Below, piece after piece: positions 33,939 through 42,666 of a DNA stretch of 64,000 nucleotides (position 1 is the first letter of the stretch; each line of letters starts with the position of its first letter). The position numbers and the translations under genes are program-made. The notes under the pieces are model-generated. The model saw nothing but the letters and a program-made list of their open reading frames with translations. It searched no databases and was not told the DNA's origin. The stretch is from JABCPE02 sp963516675 (GTDB lineage Bacteria > Bacteroidota > Bacteroidia > Flavobacteriales > Weeksellaceae), in the NCBI GenBank assembly GCA_963516675.1, contig CAUQBH010000009.1, positions 1-64,000 of the forward strand, read 5' to 3'.

Positions 33939-35189
33939 TTATTTATAAGGATTCTTCCAGAAAGGAATATCTCCATTTCGTAATAAGTCTCCATATAGTC
34001 TTATTACTATATCTACATAACCTTTGTTGTCTGGTCCTCCTCTATAGGTCATATTACTATCGTGACTAAAGTCTAGCACATGGCCAAATTCATGAGACCA
34101 ACATTCAAGAGCCCAATGGCTAAGCTGACTATAATAATCATCATATTGCAAGAAACGCTGGTGTATACCAAAAACATTTCCTCCGCCTAAGCCTTCTACT
34201 CCAGTAGTTACTCCAAAAACTTGGTGTGGAACAGAAAACATCTTATTATAAACAGCCTCTCTGTTTATAGGTTTTTTACCATTATCATAGAGCACATGTG
34301 GGAAATCCATAAATCTAGTTCTAAATTTCTCACTACTATATAGATAAGCCATATTAGCAATGATAGGTAAATATTGGCGAATATGCTCAGCTGTCGTTGT
34401 CCCCCAGTTCCCTGTACCAAATTTACCAAAACTAATAAATGTTTTATGTTTTATAATTTTCATTCTTTGGAACAAGAAATTATCAGGAACATCTACACTC
34501 AGCGTGTAATCATCTGTTTTAAGGTCTGATGCTGCATAAGACTCTGCATTTCCATCCGCATCCTCAAAGCGAAGGCTTCCACCATCGAAAGGAAGGTCTA
34601 TTTCCACTTCTGACAAAGCAGCAAGTTCTTCTAGCACAAGAATTTTCACTGGTGCAGCAGTATTAGCATTCTTAAAATATATCTCTACATCATTAAATTT
34701 ACGAGGCAAGAAATTACGAATTCTGAATTTATTTTTATCAATCTTGCCTACCTGAACCATCGCATTTAGATGAAAACCTCTTTGGTTACCATCAAAAAGA
34801 ACGCTCTCTGGCTCATCATCCTGAAACATGATTTTTTGTTTCTGCGCTATGTCTGCTGCGCTGATTGTTTTGGTAGACAATGGCTCTTCCTCCACTACCC
34901 CTATACTATACCAGCCCTCTTTTCCATTCACAACAGTATAAATCTCCAAACGATTTTTAGTCGTGTTGTAAATCATTGTTCCAAGCTTTACCTCAGTAAA
35001 TGTTTTTCTTTCTTTGGTTGTAAAATTAGGGAAAGACACCCCCTGTGAATACCCTTCTGGCATCTCATCCAGAGGTTTTTCCTTGATATCTAGTGTTGCT
35101 TCTGGAGAGTCTGTATTTATTCCTACTCTACCCTGTTGTCCGTAGGAAATAATTGATAAAAAAATTAATAAAGAATAGATTTTTTGCAT
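33939..35189 (-). CDS. Secreted metzincin-like zinc metallopeptidase
   Basis: 416 residues. Sec signal peptide MQKIYSLLIFLSIISYGQQ, then RVGINTDSPEATLDIKE, a segment common in Bacteroidota secreted proteins. At 366-376 is HEFGHVLDFSH, a HExxHxxxxxH zinc site in which Asp replaces the usual metzincin Gly; three residues on is SNMTY, a possible Met-turn. The region before it (about 255-365) is helical and aromatic-rich. I do not recognise a named peptidase family, so active-protease status is inferred from the motif. There is no C-terminal sorting domain. Single gene with a perfect -7 box. Confidence 0.7.
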   Translation of the reverse strand: MQKIYSLLIFLSIISYGQQGRVGINTDSPEATLDIKEKPLDEMPEGYSQGVSFPNFTTKERKTFTEVKLGTMIYNTTKNRLEIYTVVNGKEGWYSIGVVEEEPLSTKTISAADIAQKQKIMFQDDEPESVLFDGNQRGFHLNAMVQVGKIDKNKFRIRNFLPRKFNDVEIYFKNANTAAPVKILVLEELAALSEVEIDLPFDGGSLRFEDADGNAESYAASDLKTDDYTLSVDVPDNFLFQRMKIIKHKTFISFGKFGTGNWGTTTAEHIRQYLPIIANMAYLYSSEKFRTRFMDFPHVLYDNGKKPINREAVYNKMFSVPHQVFGVTTGVEGLGGGNVFGIHQRFLQYDDYYSQLSHWALECWSHEFGHVLDFSHDSNMTYRGGPDNKGYVDIVIRLYGDLLRNGDIPFWKNPYK

Positions 35190-35215
35190 ATATTGTGTAT
35201 TTTTGAAACCGGCGA

Positions 35216-35223
35216 CAAATTTA
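35216..35223 (-). promoter_or_regulatory. -7 element of metzincin-like gene
   Basis: Minus strand TAAATTTG, perfect TAnnTTTG, about 27 bases before the ATG at 35189. Confidence 0.6.
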
Positions 35224-35247
35224 CGAAATAATAATTTTCTATCAATA

Positions 35248-35280
35248 AAAAATAATCAATTATTATGATTGATTATTTTT
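35248..35280 (-). terminator. AT-only hairpin after dprA
   Basis: AAAAATAATCAAT, seven-base loop, ATTGATTATTTTT: perfect 13-bp stem with T-run on the minus strand; almost no GC, so strength is uncertain. Confidence 0.55.
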
Positions 35281-35348
35281 ATAAATATTTTCCAAAAAGT
35301 TTTTATTTAAAATCCTTAGCACTTTATTTTCCTTCTTCTATTTTTATT

Positions 35349-36464
35349 CTAAGCCATCGCATACTGCTTCCCTGAAAGGGCTTTGATGTAGCCTAACAAT
35401 TCTAAATCTAATAAAATCGGCAGCAGTTTAAAAGGCGGCATTTCTAGTTTTAGGCTGAGGTCATCCAGCGAGATAGGAGAATTTTCCGCAATGAGCTGGT
35501 AAGCAGGTTTTAGCCTTTCTTCCACCTCTATTTCCTTTGGTTCAAATAGTTGTGGCTGCTTCACAGATGGATAATTATCACCCAATTCATCCAAAACATC
35601 TTGGAACGATGCCAAAATTTTTGCTTTATTTTGGGCAATTATCATATTACATCCCTGACTGTATTTATCCCCGAAACGCCCTGGCAGCGCCAAAACCTCT
35701 CTGTTATACTGATTGGCGTAGCTCACCGTACTCATAGAACCGCCCCCAAAGGCAGTTTCCACTACGATGGTAAATTGGGAAATCCCTGCTACTATTCTAT
35801 TTCTCTGCAAAAAATGTTCTCGGTCTGGCTTTTCGCTGGAATTAAATTCTGACAACAGCGCCCCTCCGTTTTCCAAAATATCTTTTGACATTTTCTCGTG
35901 AACCGCTGGGTAAATCATATGCAGACCATGAGCCAAAACTCCCACTGTAGGAATATTATGATCGAGAGCCTGCTGATGGGCATATCCATCCGTTCCCAAA
36001 GCCAAACCACTCACTATCAGTACATTTTTATCCCTTAAAACCTCGCAAAGTTCTTCTATGAATTTCTTTCCGTAAGCGGTCATTTTACGAGTTCCGACTA
36101 TGCTTATCAGTTTTAAATCTTCATTAAAATCTCCCTTTTGATAAAGCACAGCGGGAGCATCTGGACACTCTAAAAGTAACTGTGGAAGCTGGTTCTGGTG
36201 CCTTAGTCTAATTTTAATGTTATTTTTTTCGCAAAAAAGCAGTTCTTTTTCCGCAAATTTCAGAAAAGTATCATCGCCGATTCCCTTTGAAATCTGTGTT
36301 CCGATGCCTGAAATTTCCTGCAAAACAGATTTGGAAAGCTTCCATGTTTCTTTGGCTGAGCCCGTTACGGAGACCAGTTTCATGAAATTGACATCGCCCA
36401 CCAAAGGACACGCCCTCAGCGCAATAGAATACAATATTTCTTCTGAATCTGCCACTATTTTCAT
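35349..36464 (-). CDS. dprA: DNA-processing protein DprA
   Basis: 371 residues. The Rossmann-like DprA core is at about 110-300: SIVGTRKMTAYGKKFIEEL, VSGLALGTDGYAHQQAL, VLAHGLHMIYPAVH and ALPGRFGDKYSQGCNMII are the family blocks. An N-terminal helical part and a C-terminal winged-helix part (about 310-371) are both present. DprA loads RecA on incoming single-stranded DNA during natural transformation. It follows mnmA with no gap (mnmA stop, then ATG), so it is probably translated with it. Competence of this organism is inferred, not shown. Confidence 0.95.
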   Translation of the reverse strand: MKIVADSEEILYSIALRACPLVGDVNFMKLVSVTGSAKETWKLSKSVLQEISGIGTQISKGIGDDTFLKFAEKELLFCEKNNIKIRLRHQNQLPQLLLECPDAPAVLYQKGDFNEDLKLISIVGTRKMTAYGKKFIEELCEVLRDKNVLIVSGLALGTDGYAHQQALDHNIPTVGVLAHGLHMIYPAVHEKMSKDILENGGALLSEFNSSEKPDREHFLQRNRIVAGISQFTIVVETAFGGGSMSTVSYANQYNREVLALPGRFGDKYSQGCNMIIAQNKAKILASFQDVLDELGDNYPSVKQPQLFEPKEIEVEERLKPAYQLIAENSPISLDDLSLKLEMPPFKLLPILLDLELLGYIKALSGKQYAMA

Positions 36465-37652
36465 TTATGAAATTACACCACTTCCCAGCAGCTCTTCGCC
36501 CTGATACCACGCCGCGAACTGCCCTTCTGCAATCGCCGACTGCGGATTTTCGAACTCTATGAAAAATCCCTCTTTATACTGATAAAGAACCGCATCTTCC
36601 AAAGGCTGGCGGTATCTTATCCTTGCTTTTATTTTCATGGATTCTCCGTTTTTTAGCCGTAAATCTTCACGAACCCAATGCACCTCATCATTATTGATTT
36701 TCAATGCTTTTCGGTAAAGTCCAGGGAAGTTTTTGCCCTCACCCACGAAAAGAATATTATTCTCCATATCGCGGTCGATGATGAAGCAGGATTCCTTATG
36801 TCCGCCTATTCCCAAGCCTTTGCTCTGTCCTATGGTAAAAAACTGAGCTCCTTGGTGCTTTCCAATGACTTTTCCGTCTTCTTTTTGGTATTTTATTTTC
36901 TTTGAAAGATATTTTAATTCATCAAGTTTAGTTTCAAAAATAAGCATTCCTTTATGAAACTCTTTGTAATCGCTGAAAATCTCTACGATTTCGCCTTCTT
37001 TCGGAATTAGCTGCTGCTGCAGGAATGTCGGCAGGCTCACCTTTCCGATGAAACAAAGCCCCTGAGAGTCCTTTTTATCGGCAGTTACCAGCCCTATTTC
37101 TCTTGCGATTTCTCGCACTTCGAGCTTGGTCAGTTCTCCTATCGGGAACAGGGCTTTTGATAATTGATTTTGATTTAATTGACACAAAAAATAGCTTTGG
37201 TCTTTATTATTATCCTTTCCTGCGAGAAGCTGATAGATTTCCTTCCCTCTCTCATCCACAAAAGAGGAAACTCTGGCGTAATGCCCCGTCGCCACCTTGT
37301 CAGCACCCAAAGACAAAGCCGTCTGAAGAAAAACATCGAATTTCACTTCTCTATTGCAGAGAATATCTGGATTGGGCGTTCTTCCTTTTTCGTATTCGGC
37401 GAACATGTAATCTACGATTCTTTCTTTGTAAAGTTCGCTCATGTCTATCACCTGAAAAGGAATACCCAGTTTCTGCGCCACCAGAAGGGCATCATTACTA
37501 TCCTCTACCCATGGGCATTCGTCCTCCAAAGTCACCGAAGCATCATTCCAGTTTCTCATGAAAAGCCCGATAACCTCGTGCCCTTGTTGTTTCAACAGGT
37601 AGGCGGCAACACTGCTGTCCACGCCTCCTGAAAGTCCTACGACTATTCTCAT
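36465..37652 (-). CDS. mnmA: tRNA-specific 2-thiouridylase
   Basis: 395 residues. PP-loop SGGVDSS at 8-14, catalytic Cys99 in NPDILCNREVKF and Cys200 in SQGLCFIGKV, which form the persulfide/disulfide pair, and a C-terminal beta domain. It installs the sulfur of s2U34 in tRNA-Lys, -Glu and -Gln. It is first in a two-gene unit with dprA. The predicted leader from the -7 box at 37775 is about 115 bases, longer than most here. Confidence 0.96.
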   Translation of the reverse strand: MRIVVGLSGGVDSSVAAYLLKQQGHEVIGLFMRNWNDASVTLEDECPWVEDSNDALLVAQKLGIPFQVIDMSELYKERIVDYMFAEYEKGRTPNPDILCNREVKFDVFLQTALSLGADKVATGHYARVSSFVDERGKEIYQLLAGKDNNKDQSYFLCQLNQNQLSKALFPIGELTKLEVREIAREIGLVTADKKDSQGLCFIGKVSLPTFLQQQLIPKEGEIVEIFSDYKEFHKGMLIFETKLDELKYLSKKIKYQKEDGKVIGKHQGAQFFTIGQSKGLGIGGHKESCFIIDRDMENNILFVGEGKNFPGLYRKALKINNDEVHWVREDLRLKNGESMKIKARIRYRQPLEDAVLYQYKEGFFIEFENPQSAIAEGQFAAWYQGEELLGSGVIS

Positions 37653-37774
37653 ATGCTAAAATCCCTAAAACCTCTGAAAAACGAGGAAATACGATAGGGC
37701 GTCGTTTTTATTAAACCATCTAAAAAACACAACAAATACCAAGAAAAAACATCTGTATTTGTCATTTTTGGAGG

Positions 37775-37782
37775 CAAATTTA
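37775..37782 (-). promoter_or_regulatory. -7 element of mnmA-dprA
   Basis: Minus strand TAAATTTG, perfect TAnnTTTG; no good -33 element. Confidence 0.5.
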
Positions 37783-37797
37783 AATGATTTTATCTGA

Positions 37798-37831
37798 TAA
37801 AAAAAATCCTCAAAATTCACTTTGAGGATTT
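37798..37831 (-). terminator. Terminator after small membrane protein gene
   Basis: AAATCCTCAAA, six-base loop, TTTGAGGATTT: perfect 11-bp stem with a T-run on the minus strand. It closes the transcription unit upstream of mnmA. Confidence 0.8.
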
Positions 37832-37900
37832 AGTATTTTTGTTTTTATTCTGGGTTTTGGAGGATTGATTAGGTTTAATGATTATATTTAGAATATCTTT

Positions 37901-38137
37901 TCATTGAGATTTTAAGATTTTCATAATCATCAAAATACATTTTACAATTATTCCCAACAGTAAAATACATAGCGCAATAATAATGATTGCTACAATAATA
38001 TATTGACTATCTACATTATCTCCTATGCGCCTTCCTAAAAAAGTAAATATAGAAAATATACTGATAAAATATAAGAACAAAACACAGAGAATAACTACTA
38101 TTATATTTAGTAATATTTTTAATAATTTATTATTCAT
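37901..38137 (-). CDS. Small two-helix membrane protein, unknown
   Basis: 78 residues with two long hydrophobic segments (about 7-32 and 45-72) joined by a short loop GRRIGDNVDSQ. No family recognised. It lies after the lipoprotein gene at 38216 and the coaX remnant, in the same direction, and before a strong terminator, so it probably ends that transcript. Coding status rests on the clean frame, ATG start and helices, and is moderately sure. Confidence 0.5.
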   Translation of the reverse strand: MNNKLLKILLNIIVVILCVLFLYFISIFSIFTFLGRRIGDNVDSQYIIVAIIIIALCILLLGIIVKCILMIMKILKSQ

Positions 38138-38174
38138 TTTACTGTTATTCTTTGTTCAATTCCTTCAAATATTC

Positions 38175-38216
38175 TCAAAAAAAATAAAACCCTTTCAGCG
38201 TGCACAGATGGATGCC
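38175..38216 (-). pseudogene. Remnant of a coaX 3' end
   Basis: Minus strand translates as GIHLCTLKGFYFF then TGA. The real CoaX ends GDHLHTLKGLYFLGKEG: 9 of 13 residues match and the bases match too (for example CCCTTTCAG, AGATGG). It begins at the stop codon of the lipoprotein gene, so that gene is bounded by true coaX on one side and this copy on the other. Confidence 0.65.
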
Positions 38217-38896
38217 TATTTTAGGCTTTCTTTGACATAAATCGTATTTTCTACAAAATTCCCATCTTCATCTTGGTATAATTCAAAAAATGCACCTATA
38301 ATATTTATTTTACTGCATTTTTCAATATTTTTAATATCGGTATAGTAATATCCTTTTTCCATATCGCATTTTACATTTATTATTCCCTTCTTTTCATTAT
38401 CACAATTTAAGTAATAGCCGAAATCTCCTTGTTGATTTATTTTCGTAAAACCGATAGGTGTGTAAAAAATTATTCTATAAGTATCACTTCCTATTTTCTT
38501 CTTTTCATAAAACTTACTTTTTGTTTTATCTATTTCTTTTGAATTGTAATAAATATACTGACTTATTTCCTCATTATTTCCAATGATTTCATAGAGTAAT
38601 TTTACACTTTTATCATTGTTTTTGTCTGTAATATTCCACCAATCTTTTTTCTTCCTCTTACTATCTAAAAATCCTGTGATATAGTAATTATTAAATTCTC
38701 CTGAAACGAATTTCGTAGAATCATCGACCCTTTTTTCTTTGTAATTCTTCCATGAAGAAACATTGGTCGCAACAGCAAAATGTTCTTTTACTGTTAATTT
38801 CGAATTTTCATCTTCCCTCTTTTCCACTCTGTCTTTCGGCTTTTTACAACTTAGTAATAGACCGAAAGACAAAATGATAATTGATAAATATTTCAT
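38216..38896 (-). CDS. Lipoprotein of unknown function
   Basis: 226 residues. Signal peptide with lipobox LLLSC, Cys17 lipidated, then a Lys/Asp-rich linker. The rest is beta-rich and polar (SGEFNNYYITGFLDSKRKK, YRIIFYTPIGFTKIN) with no family I can name. It starts 24 bases after coaX and ends directly at a partial copy of the coaX end, suggesting it was inserted together with that fragment. Codon use looks more AT-rich than the flanking core genes, by eye only. Confidence 0.75.
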   Translation of the reverse strand: MKYLSIIILSFGLLLSCKKPKDRVEKREDENSKLTVKEHFAVATNVSSWKNYKEKRVDDSTKFVSGEFNNYYITGFLDSKRKKKDWWNITDKNNDKSVKLLYEIIGNNEEISQYIYYNSKEIDKTKSKFYEKKKIGSDTYRIIFYTPIGFTKINQQGDFGYYLNCDNEKKGIINVKCDMEKGYYYTDIKNIEKCSKINIIGAFFELYQDEDGNFVENTIYVKESLK

Positions 38897-38920
38897 TATT
38901 TCATACTTTTTAGAAACCAG

Positions 38921-39685
38921 CTACCCCTCCTTCCCCAAGAAATAAAGCCCTTTCAGTGTGTGGAGATGGTCGCCGACATCTATCTTATCGGTCAGTGGTT
39001 TATAGATGTGGGAAACCCCGCCTGTCGCGATTACGAAACATTTATCCTTCACTTCGTTATTCACCCTTTCTATGAAACCTTCCACCATTCCCAGATAGCC
39101 GTAGACCATACCGCTGACCATACAAGAAACCGTATCCTGCCCCAAGACAGTTTTCGGTGGAGCCAGCTCTATCTCTGGGAGCTGGGCAGTCTGCTGAACT
39201 AGACTATTCAGCGAAGTGACAATCCCAGGCGCGATGATAACACCCTGAGTTTCACCCTTTTCATCCACACAGCTCACCGTAAGGGCTGTTCCAAAATCTA
39301 TGATAATCTTCTTTTTGTCTTTGGGATAAAGATAATGCGCTGCCACCAAATTGGCATAAATATCAGTTCCCATTTGGCTAGATTTATGGCTGACACCTGA
39401 GGGCGTACTTCTATTTACCAAAACAGGTTCCAGACCATGTATTTTCTTCAAAGCGCTGCTAATCACCGTTGTAAGCTGCGGTACCACAGAACCAATGATG
39501 ATTTTCTGAAACTCATCTACTTTGACCTGATAAGTCTGATAAAACAAAAGAAACTGCGAATAAAATTCATCTTTCGTGCGGTAAGGCTTGGTATTGATAA
39601 CCCATGATGTCTGGCATTCATCACCGCTAAATATCCCAAAACGGATATTCGTGTTTCCTATATTGACTACTAAAGTTTTGCTCAT
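38921..39685 (-). CDS. coaX: Type III pantothenate kinase
   Basis: 254 residues. ASKHA fold: phosphate-1 motif VNIGNTNIRFGIF (7-19), GTDIYANLVAAHYLYP in the middle, the second phosphate motif IIIDFGTALTVSCVDEKGE, and the C-terminal IATGGVSHIY. It phosphorylates pantothenate, the first step to coenzyme A, and needs a monovalent cation; feedback inhibition by CoA is not expected for this type. It follows the M1 peptidase gene by 24 bases, so probably one transcript. Confidence 0.95.
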   Translation of the reverse strand: MSKTLVVNIGNTNIRFGIFSGDECQTSWVINTKPYRTKDEFYSQFLLFYQTYQVKVDEFQKIIIGSVVPQLTTVISSALKKIHGLEPVLVNRSTPSGVSHKSSQMGTDIYANLVAAHYLYPKDKKKIIIDFGTALTVSCVDEKGETQGVIIAPGIVTSLNSLVQQTAQLPEIELAPPKTVLGQDTVSCMVSGMVYGYLGMVEGFIERVNNEVKDKCFVIATGGVSHIYKPLTDKIDVGDHLHTLKGLYFLGKEG

Positions 39686-39709
39686 TTTCGTGTATTTTTG
39701 AAAAATTAC

Positions 39710-41566
39710 TTATTTCACTTCCAAGAAGTTGTCCTCTGGATTTACATCGGCTAATCTTTGGGTAAAATCTATTCCCATAGCTTGGAGTTTTTCCTTCCCG
39801 AAAGGTATCGTAAAGGTGTAATAATTCGCCGTCCAGTTCCAATAACCAAGGGTAGTAAAATTCCCAAAGAAATCAGATTTTTTCGGCTCTCTCATCATAT
39901 TGAGCGGAATGTGATAGTTCACTATTTTGTTGTCTTTTGTCAATACAGAGAAGTCTATCGGCATTGGGATTGTTCCTTTATTGACAAGGGTAACGGTCGT
40001 AAATCCATCGCCGTATTTTACATCTTTTATTGCGTAATCTATGGTTTTAGTAGTGTTTATCCAGTAATGATAAAACCATTTCAGATCCATTCCCGAAACT
40101 TTCTGTGCTATATGCATAAAATCACGCCCTGTAGGGTGTTTCATAGACCATTCATCATAGTATTTTCTCATGATTTTAGACAAAGTCTCTTCCCCTACGA
40201 TATAGCCCAATTCTACTAAAAATAGCTCGCCTTTGGTGTAAGATGCCACGCTATAAGCCGAACCGTGGTCATGGTGGTCAGCAAGCCAAACCGCAGGTTC
40301 TTCTATCTTTCTTTTGGTGAACGCCACATAGCTCTGGATAGCATCCGTGAAAGGATTAGGCTGCGGCTGAACTGGCGGGAACAATCGGTAAAGAACATAA
40401 TCCTGTGCATAAGTCGTAAAACCTTCATCCAGCCAAGGAGCCACGCTCTCATTGGTCGCGAGCATCTGCTGATACCAAGAATGCGCCCCCTCATGCACCA
40501 TCAGACTCACAAGACCTTCCAAGTCTTTCGCCTCGCCCAGCATCAGCGTACACATTCCGTATTCCATACCGCCGTCTCCCCCTTGGATAAAGCTGTAGCT
40601 TGGATAAACATACCTTCCAAAAGTAGCATTCATGATTTGGAAAAATTTCGCAGCAAGTGGTTTTGCTTCTTCCCAATATTTCGTTTTTTCTGATTTTTGA
40701 TAAACGAAATATAGTTTAGGCCCATCGATTACGGTCATCTCTTCCACCGAAAAATCTGGGTCTGCCGCCCAAGCGAAATCCAAAATATTTTTGGCTCTCC
40801 ATCTCCAAGTTGCCTTTCCGTTTCTATCTTCTTTGATTGTAGGATTTTGTGCATATCCTTTCACTTCGTTAGGGTTTTGGAGCGTTCCTCCTGCTCCGAT
40901 AACATAGTCTTTGTCAATATGTATTGTCACATCAAAATCACCAAACGGCGCATGAAACTCCCTTCCTACATAGTCAAAAGTCGCCCAGCCGTCATAGTCG
41001 TATTCTGCGATTTTAGGATACCACTGGGACATAGACATTTCCACGCCTTCTCGGTTGTTTCGCCCTGCTCTTCGGATTTGGTGTGGAATCACTGCATCCC
41101 AGTCCATTGTGAAAGTTGTAGTGGAATTTGGTTTCAAAGGTTCATTCAGATAAACTTTCATTATTGTTTCCTGAACTTCGAATTTTAGGTCTTTGTCTTT
41201 TTGTTTTATCCAGTTTATTTTCTGGCTTCCCTCTTCATTAGCAGGAATAGAAGCCAAACGAGAGACTGGTTTCCCATTTACTTTGGTCATCAGACGCCCG
41301 TCTGCATTCAGTCCTTGGTTGGTCACCCTTTGGTCCATCATAGAATTAGGCTTAAAGGCATTCCAATACAGGTGAAAATACACCACTCTGAGCTCATCAG
41401 GCGAGTTGTTCGTGTATTCTATGCTCTGTTTTCCGTGGTAAGAATAGTTAGACGCATCTACATCGATGTTCATTTTGTACTTCACATATTGCTGATAATA
41501 AGCTCCTTTCTGAGCAGACAGCATGAATGAAAAGCAAAAGCCGATTAGTAAAATTACTTTTTTCAT
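39710..41566 (-). CDS. M1 family metallopeptidase, secreted
   Basis: 618 residues. Signal peptide MKKVILLIGFCFSFMLSAQ. N-terminal beta domain, then the M1 catalytic core: exopeptidase-like GGMEYG at 332-337 and zinc site HEGAH at 358-362 with the third ligand Glu381, exactly 18 residues between as in HExxHx18E. It should trim peptides in the periplasm or outside. No C-terminal secretion tag, so periplasmic is likely. First gene of a minus-strand unit with coaX; its promoter shares a palindrome with that of pabB. Confidence 0.93.
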   Translation of the reverse strand: MKKVILLIGFCFSFMLSAQKGAYYQQYVKYKMNIDVDASNYSYHGKQSIEYTNNSPDELRVVYFHLYWNAFKPNSMMDQRVTNQGLNADGRLMTKVNGKPVSRLASIPANEEGSQKINWIKQKDKDLKFEVQETIMKVYLNEPLKPNSTTTFTMDWDAVIPHQIRRAGRNNREGVEMSMSQWYPKIAEYDYDGWATFDYVGREFHAPFGDFDVTIHIDKDYVIGAGGTLQNPNEVKGYAQNPTIKEDRNGKATWRWRAKNILDFAWAADPDFSVEEMTVIDGPKLYFVYQKSEKTKYWEEAKPLAAKFFQIMNATFGRYVYPSYSFIQGGDGGMEYGMCTLMLGEAKDLEGLVSLMVHEGAHSWYQQMLATNESVAPWLDEGFTTYAQDYVLYRLFPPVQPQPNPFTDAIQSYVAFTKRKIEEPAVWLADHHDHGSAYSVASYTKGELFLVELGYIVGEETLSKIMRKYYDEWSMKHPTGRDFMHIAQKVSGMDLKWFYHYWINTTKTIDYAIKDVKYGDGFTTVTLVNKGTIPMPIDFSVLTKDNKIVNYHIPLNMMREPKKSDFFGNFTTLGYWNWTANYYTFTIPFGKEKLQAMGIDFTQRLADVNPEDNFLEVK

Positions 41567-41657
41567 ATTTTATAAATTATTGTTTATTTCTTCTGTAAAA
41601 ATATTTTTGCATTAAAACACTGAATTTTGTTTAAAAACACTTTAATGCTTTTATTTA

Positions 41658-41689
41658 TGCAAAAATAAAGTTTTAGTTTTATTTTTGCA
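41658..41689. promoter_or_regulatory. Palindromic divergent promoter of M1 peptidase and pabB
   Basis: TGCAAAAATAAA (41658-41669), eight-base spacer, TTTATTTTTGCA (41678-41689): perfect 12-bp inverted repeat. Each arm contains a perfect -7 box, TATTTTTG, one on each strand (41660-41667 minus, 41680-41687 plus), facing outward. Confidence 0.65.
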
Positions 41690-41691
41690 CT

Positions 41692-42666
41692 ATGAAAAAT
41701 CTTCAAGGCTCTTTTGAGAAAATGAACTTCCTCTCTGCGAATAAAATTCCTTTCTTTTTTATGATTGATTTTTTGGCTCAGAATATCATCATTCTCGAAG
41801 AAAAAGATTTGGAAAAGGCAGATATTTTCATCAAATTTCCTGACTTCAAATTTGAAAAACCAATTCAAAATTCAGAAAAAAATATTTTCTGGGAAAATTT
41901 CCCACAGAGCAGGGAAGATTACCAAAAAGGCTTTGAAATTGTTCAAAAAAATCTAAAAGGCGGAAATTCCTACCTAGCCAACTACACCTGCCAGACGGAG
42001 ATAAAAACCAACCTTTCTTTAAAGGAAATTTACAAAATTTCTGATGCGAAATACAAAGTCTATTTCGATGACCAATTTGTATTTTTTTCGCCAGAAACTT
42101 TCGTGGAAATCAAAGAAAATAAAATCTTCACCTACCCAATGAAAGGCACCATCGATGCCTCTGTGGAGAACGCTGTCAATGTCCTGAAAGAAGACAAAAA
42201 AGAGCTTGCCGAACATTATACGGTGGTGGATTTATTACGAAACGACCTGAGCATGGTGGCGGATAATGTCCAGCTGGAAGAGTTCCAAAGGATAGATTTC
42301 ATTAAAACCCGCCAAAGGGATTTATACGCCATGAGTTCCAAAATTTCAGGAGAGCTAAAACCTGAATTTCAACAAAATATAGGCGACATTCTCCAAAAAC
42401 TGCTTCCCGCAGGGTCTATTTTGGGCGCACCGAAAATGAAGACTTTGGAAATTGTTTTAGAAGCAGAAAATTACCAAAGAGGCTTTTACACAGGCGTTTG
42501 CGGCTGGTTTGACGGCAGAAATCTGGACAGCTGTGTGATGATTCGTTTTATAGAAAAAGAAAACGAAAAATTCTATTTCAAAAGCGGCGGCGGAATCACC
42601 CATATGAGCCAGCTGGAAGATGAATATCAAGAAATGAAAAATAAAATATATGTCCCAATTTATTGA
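41692..42666 (+). CDS. pabB: Aminodeoxychorismate synthase component I
   Basis: 324 residues. Chorismate-binding enzyme: KGTIDAS (Lys and Thr of the active-site loop), VVDLLRNDLSMVADNV, LLPAGSILGAPKMKT and the C-terminal FYTGVCGWFDG...IRFIE...SGGGI blocks are complete. It is shorter than E. coli PabB, lacking most of the N-terminal subdomain, as in many Bacteroidota. With a glutamine amidotransferase it makes aminodeoxychorismate for folate. The ATG at 41692 is four bases after the -7 box, so its mRNA would be nearly leaderless; the alternative ATG 41722 would cut into the conserved KMN-x-L...PFFFMIDF start region. Overlaps pabC by 17 bases. Confidence 0.9.
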   Translation: MKNLQGSFEKMNFLSANKIPFFFMIDFLAQNIIILEEKDLEKADIFIKFPDFKFEKPIQNSEKNIFWENFPQSREDYQKGFEIVQKNLKGGNSYLANYTCQTEIKTNLSLKEIYKISDAKYKVYFDDQFVFFSPETFVEIKENKIFTYPMKGTIDASVENAVNVLKEDKKELAEHYTVVDLLRNDLSMVADNVQLEEFQRIDFIKTRQRDLYAMSSKISGELKPEFQQNIGDILQKLLPAGSILGAPKMKTLEIVLEAENYQRGFYTGVCGWFDGRNLDSCVMIRFIEKENEKFYFKSGGGITHMSQLEDEYQEMKNKIYVPIY

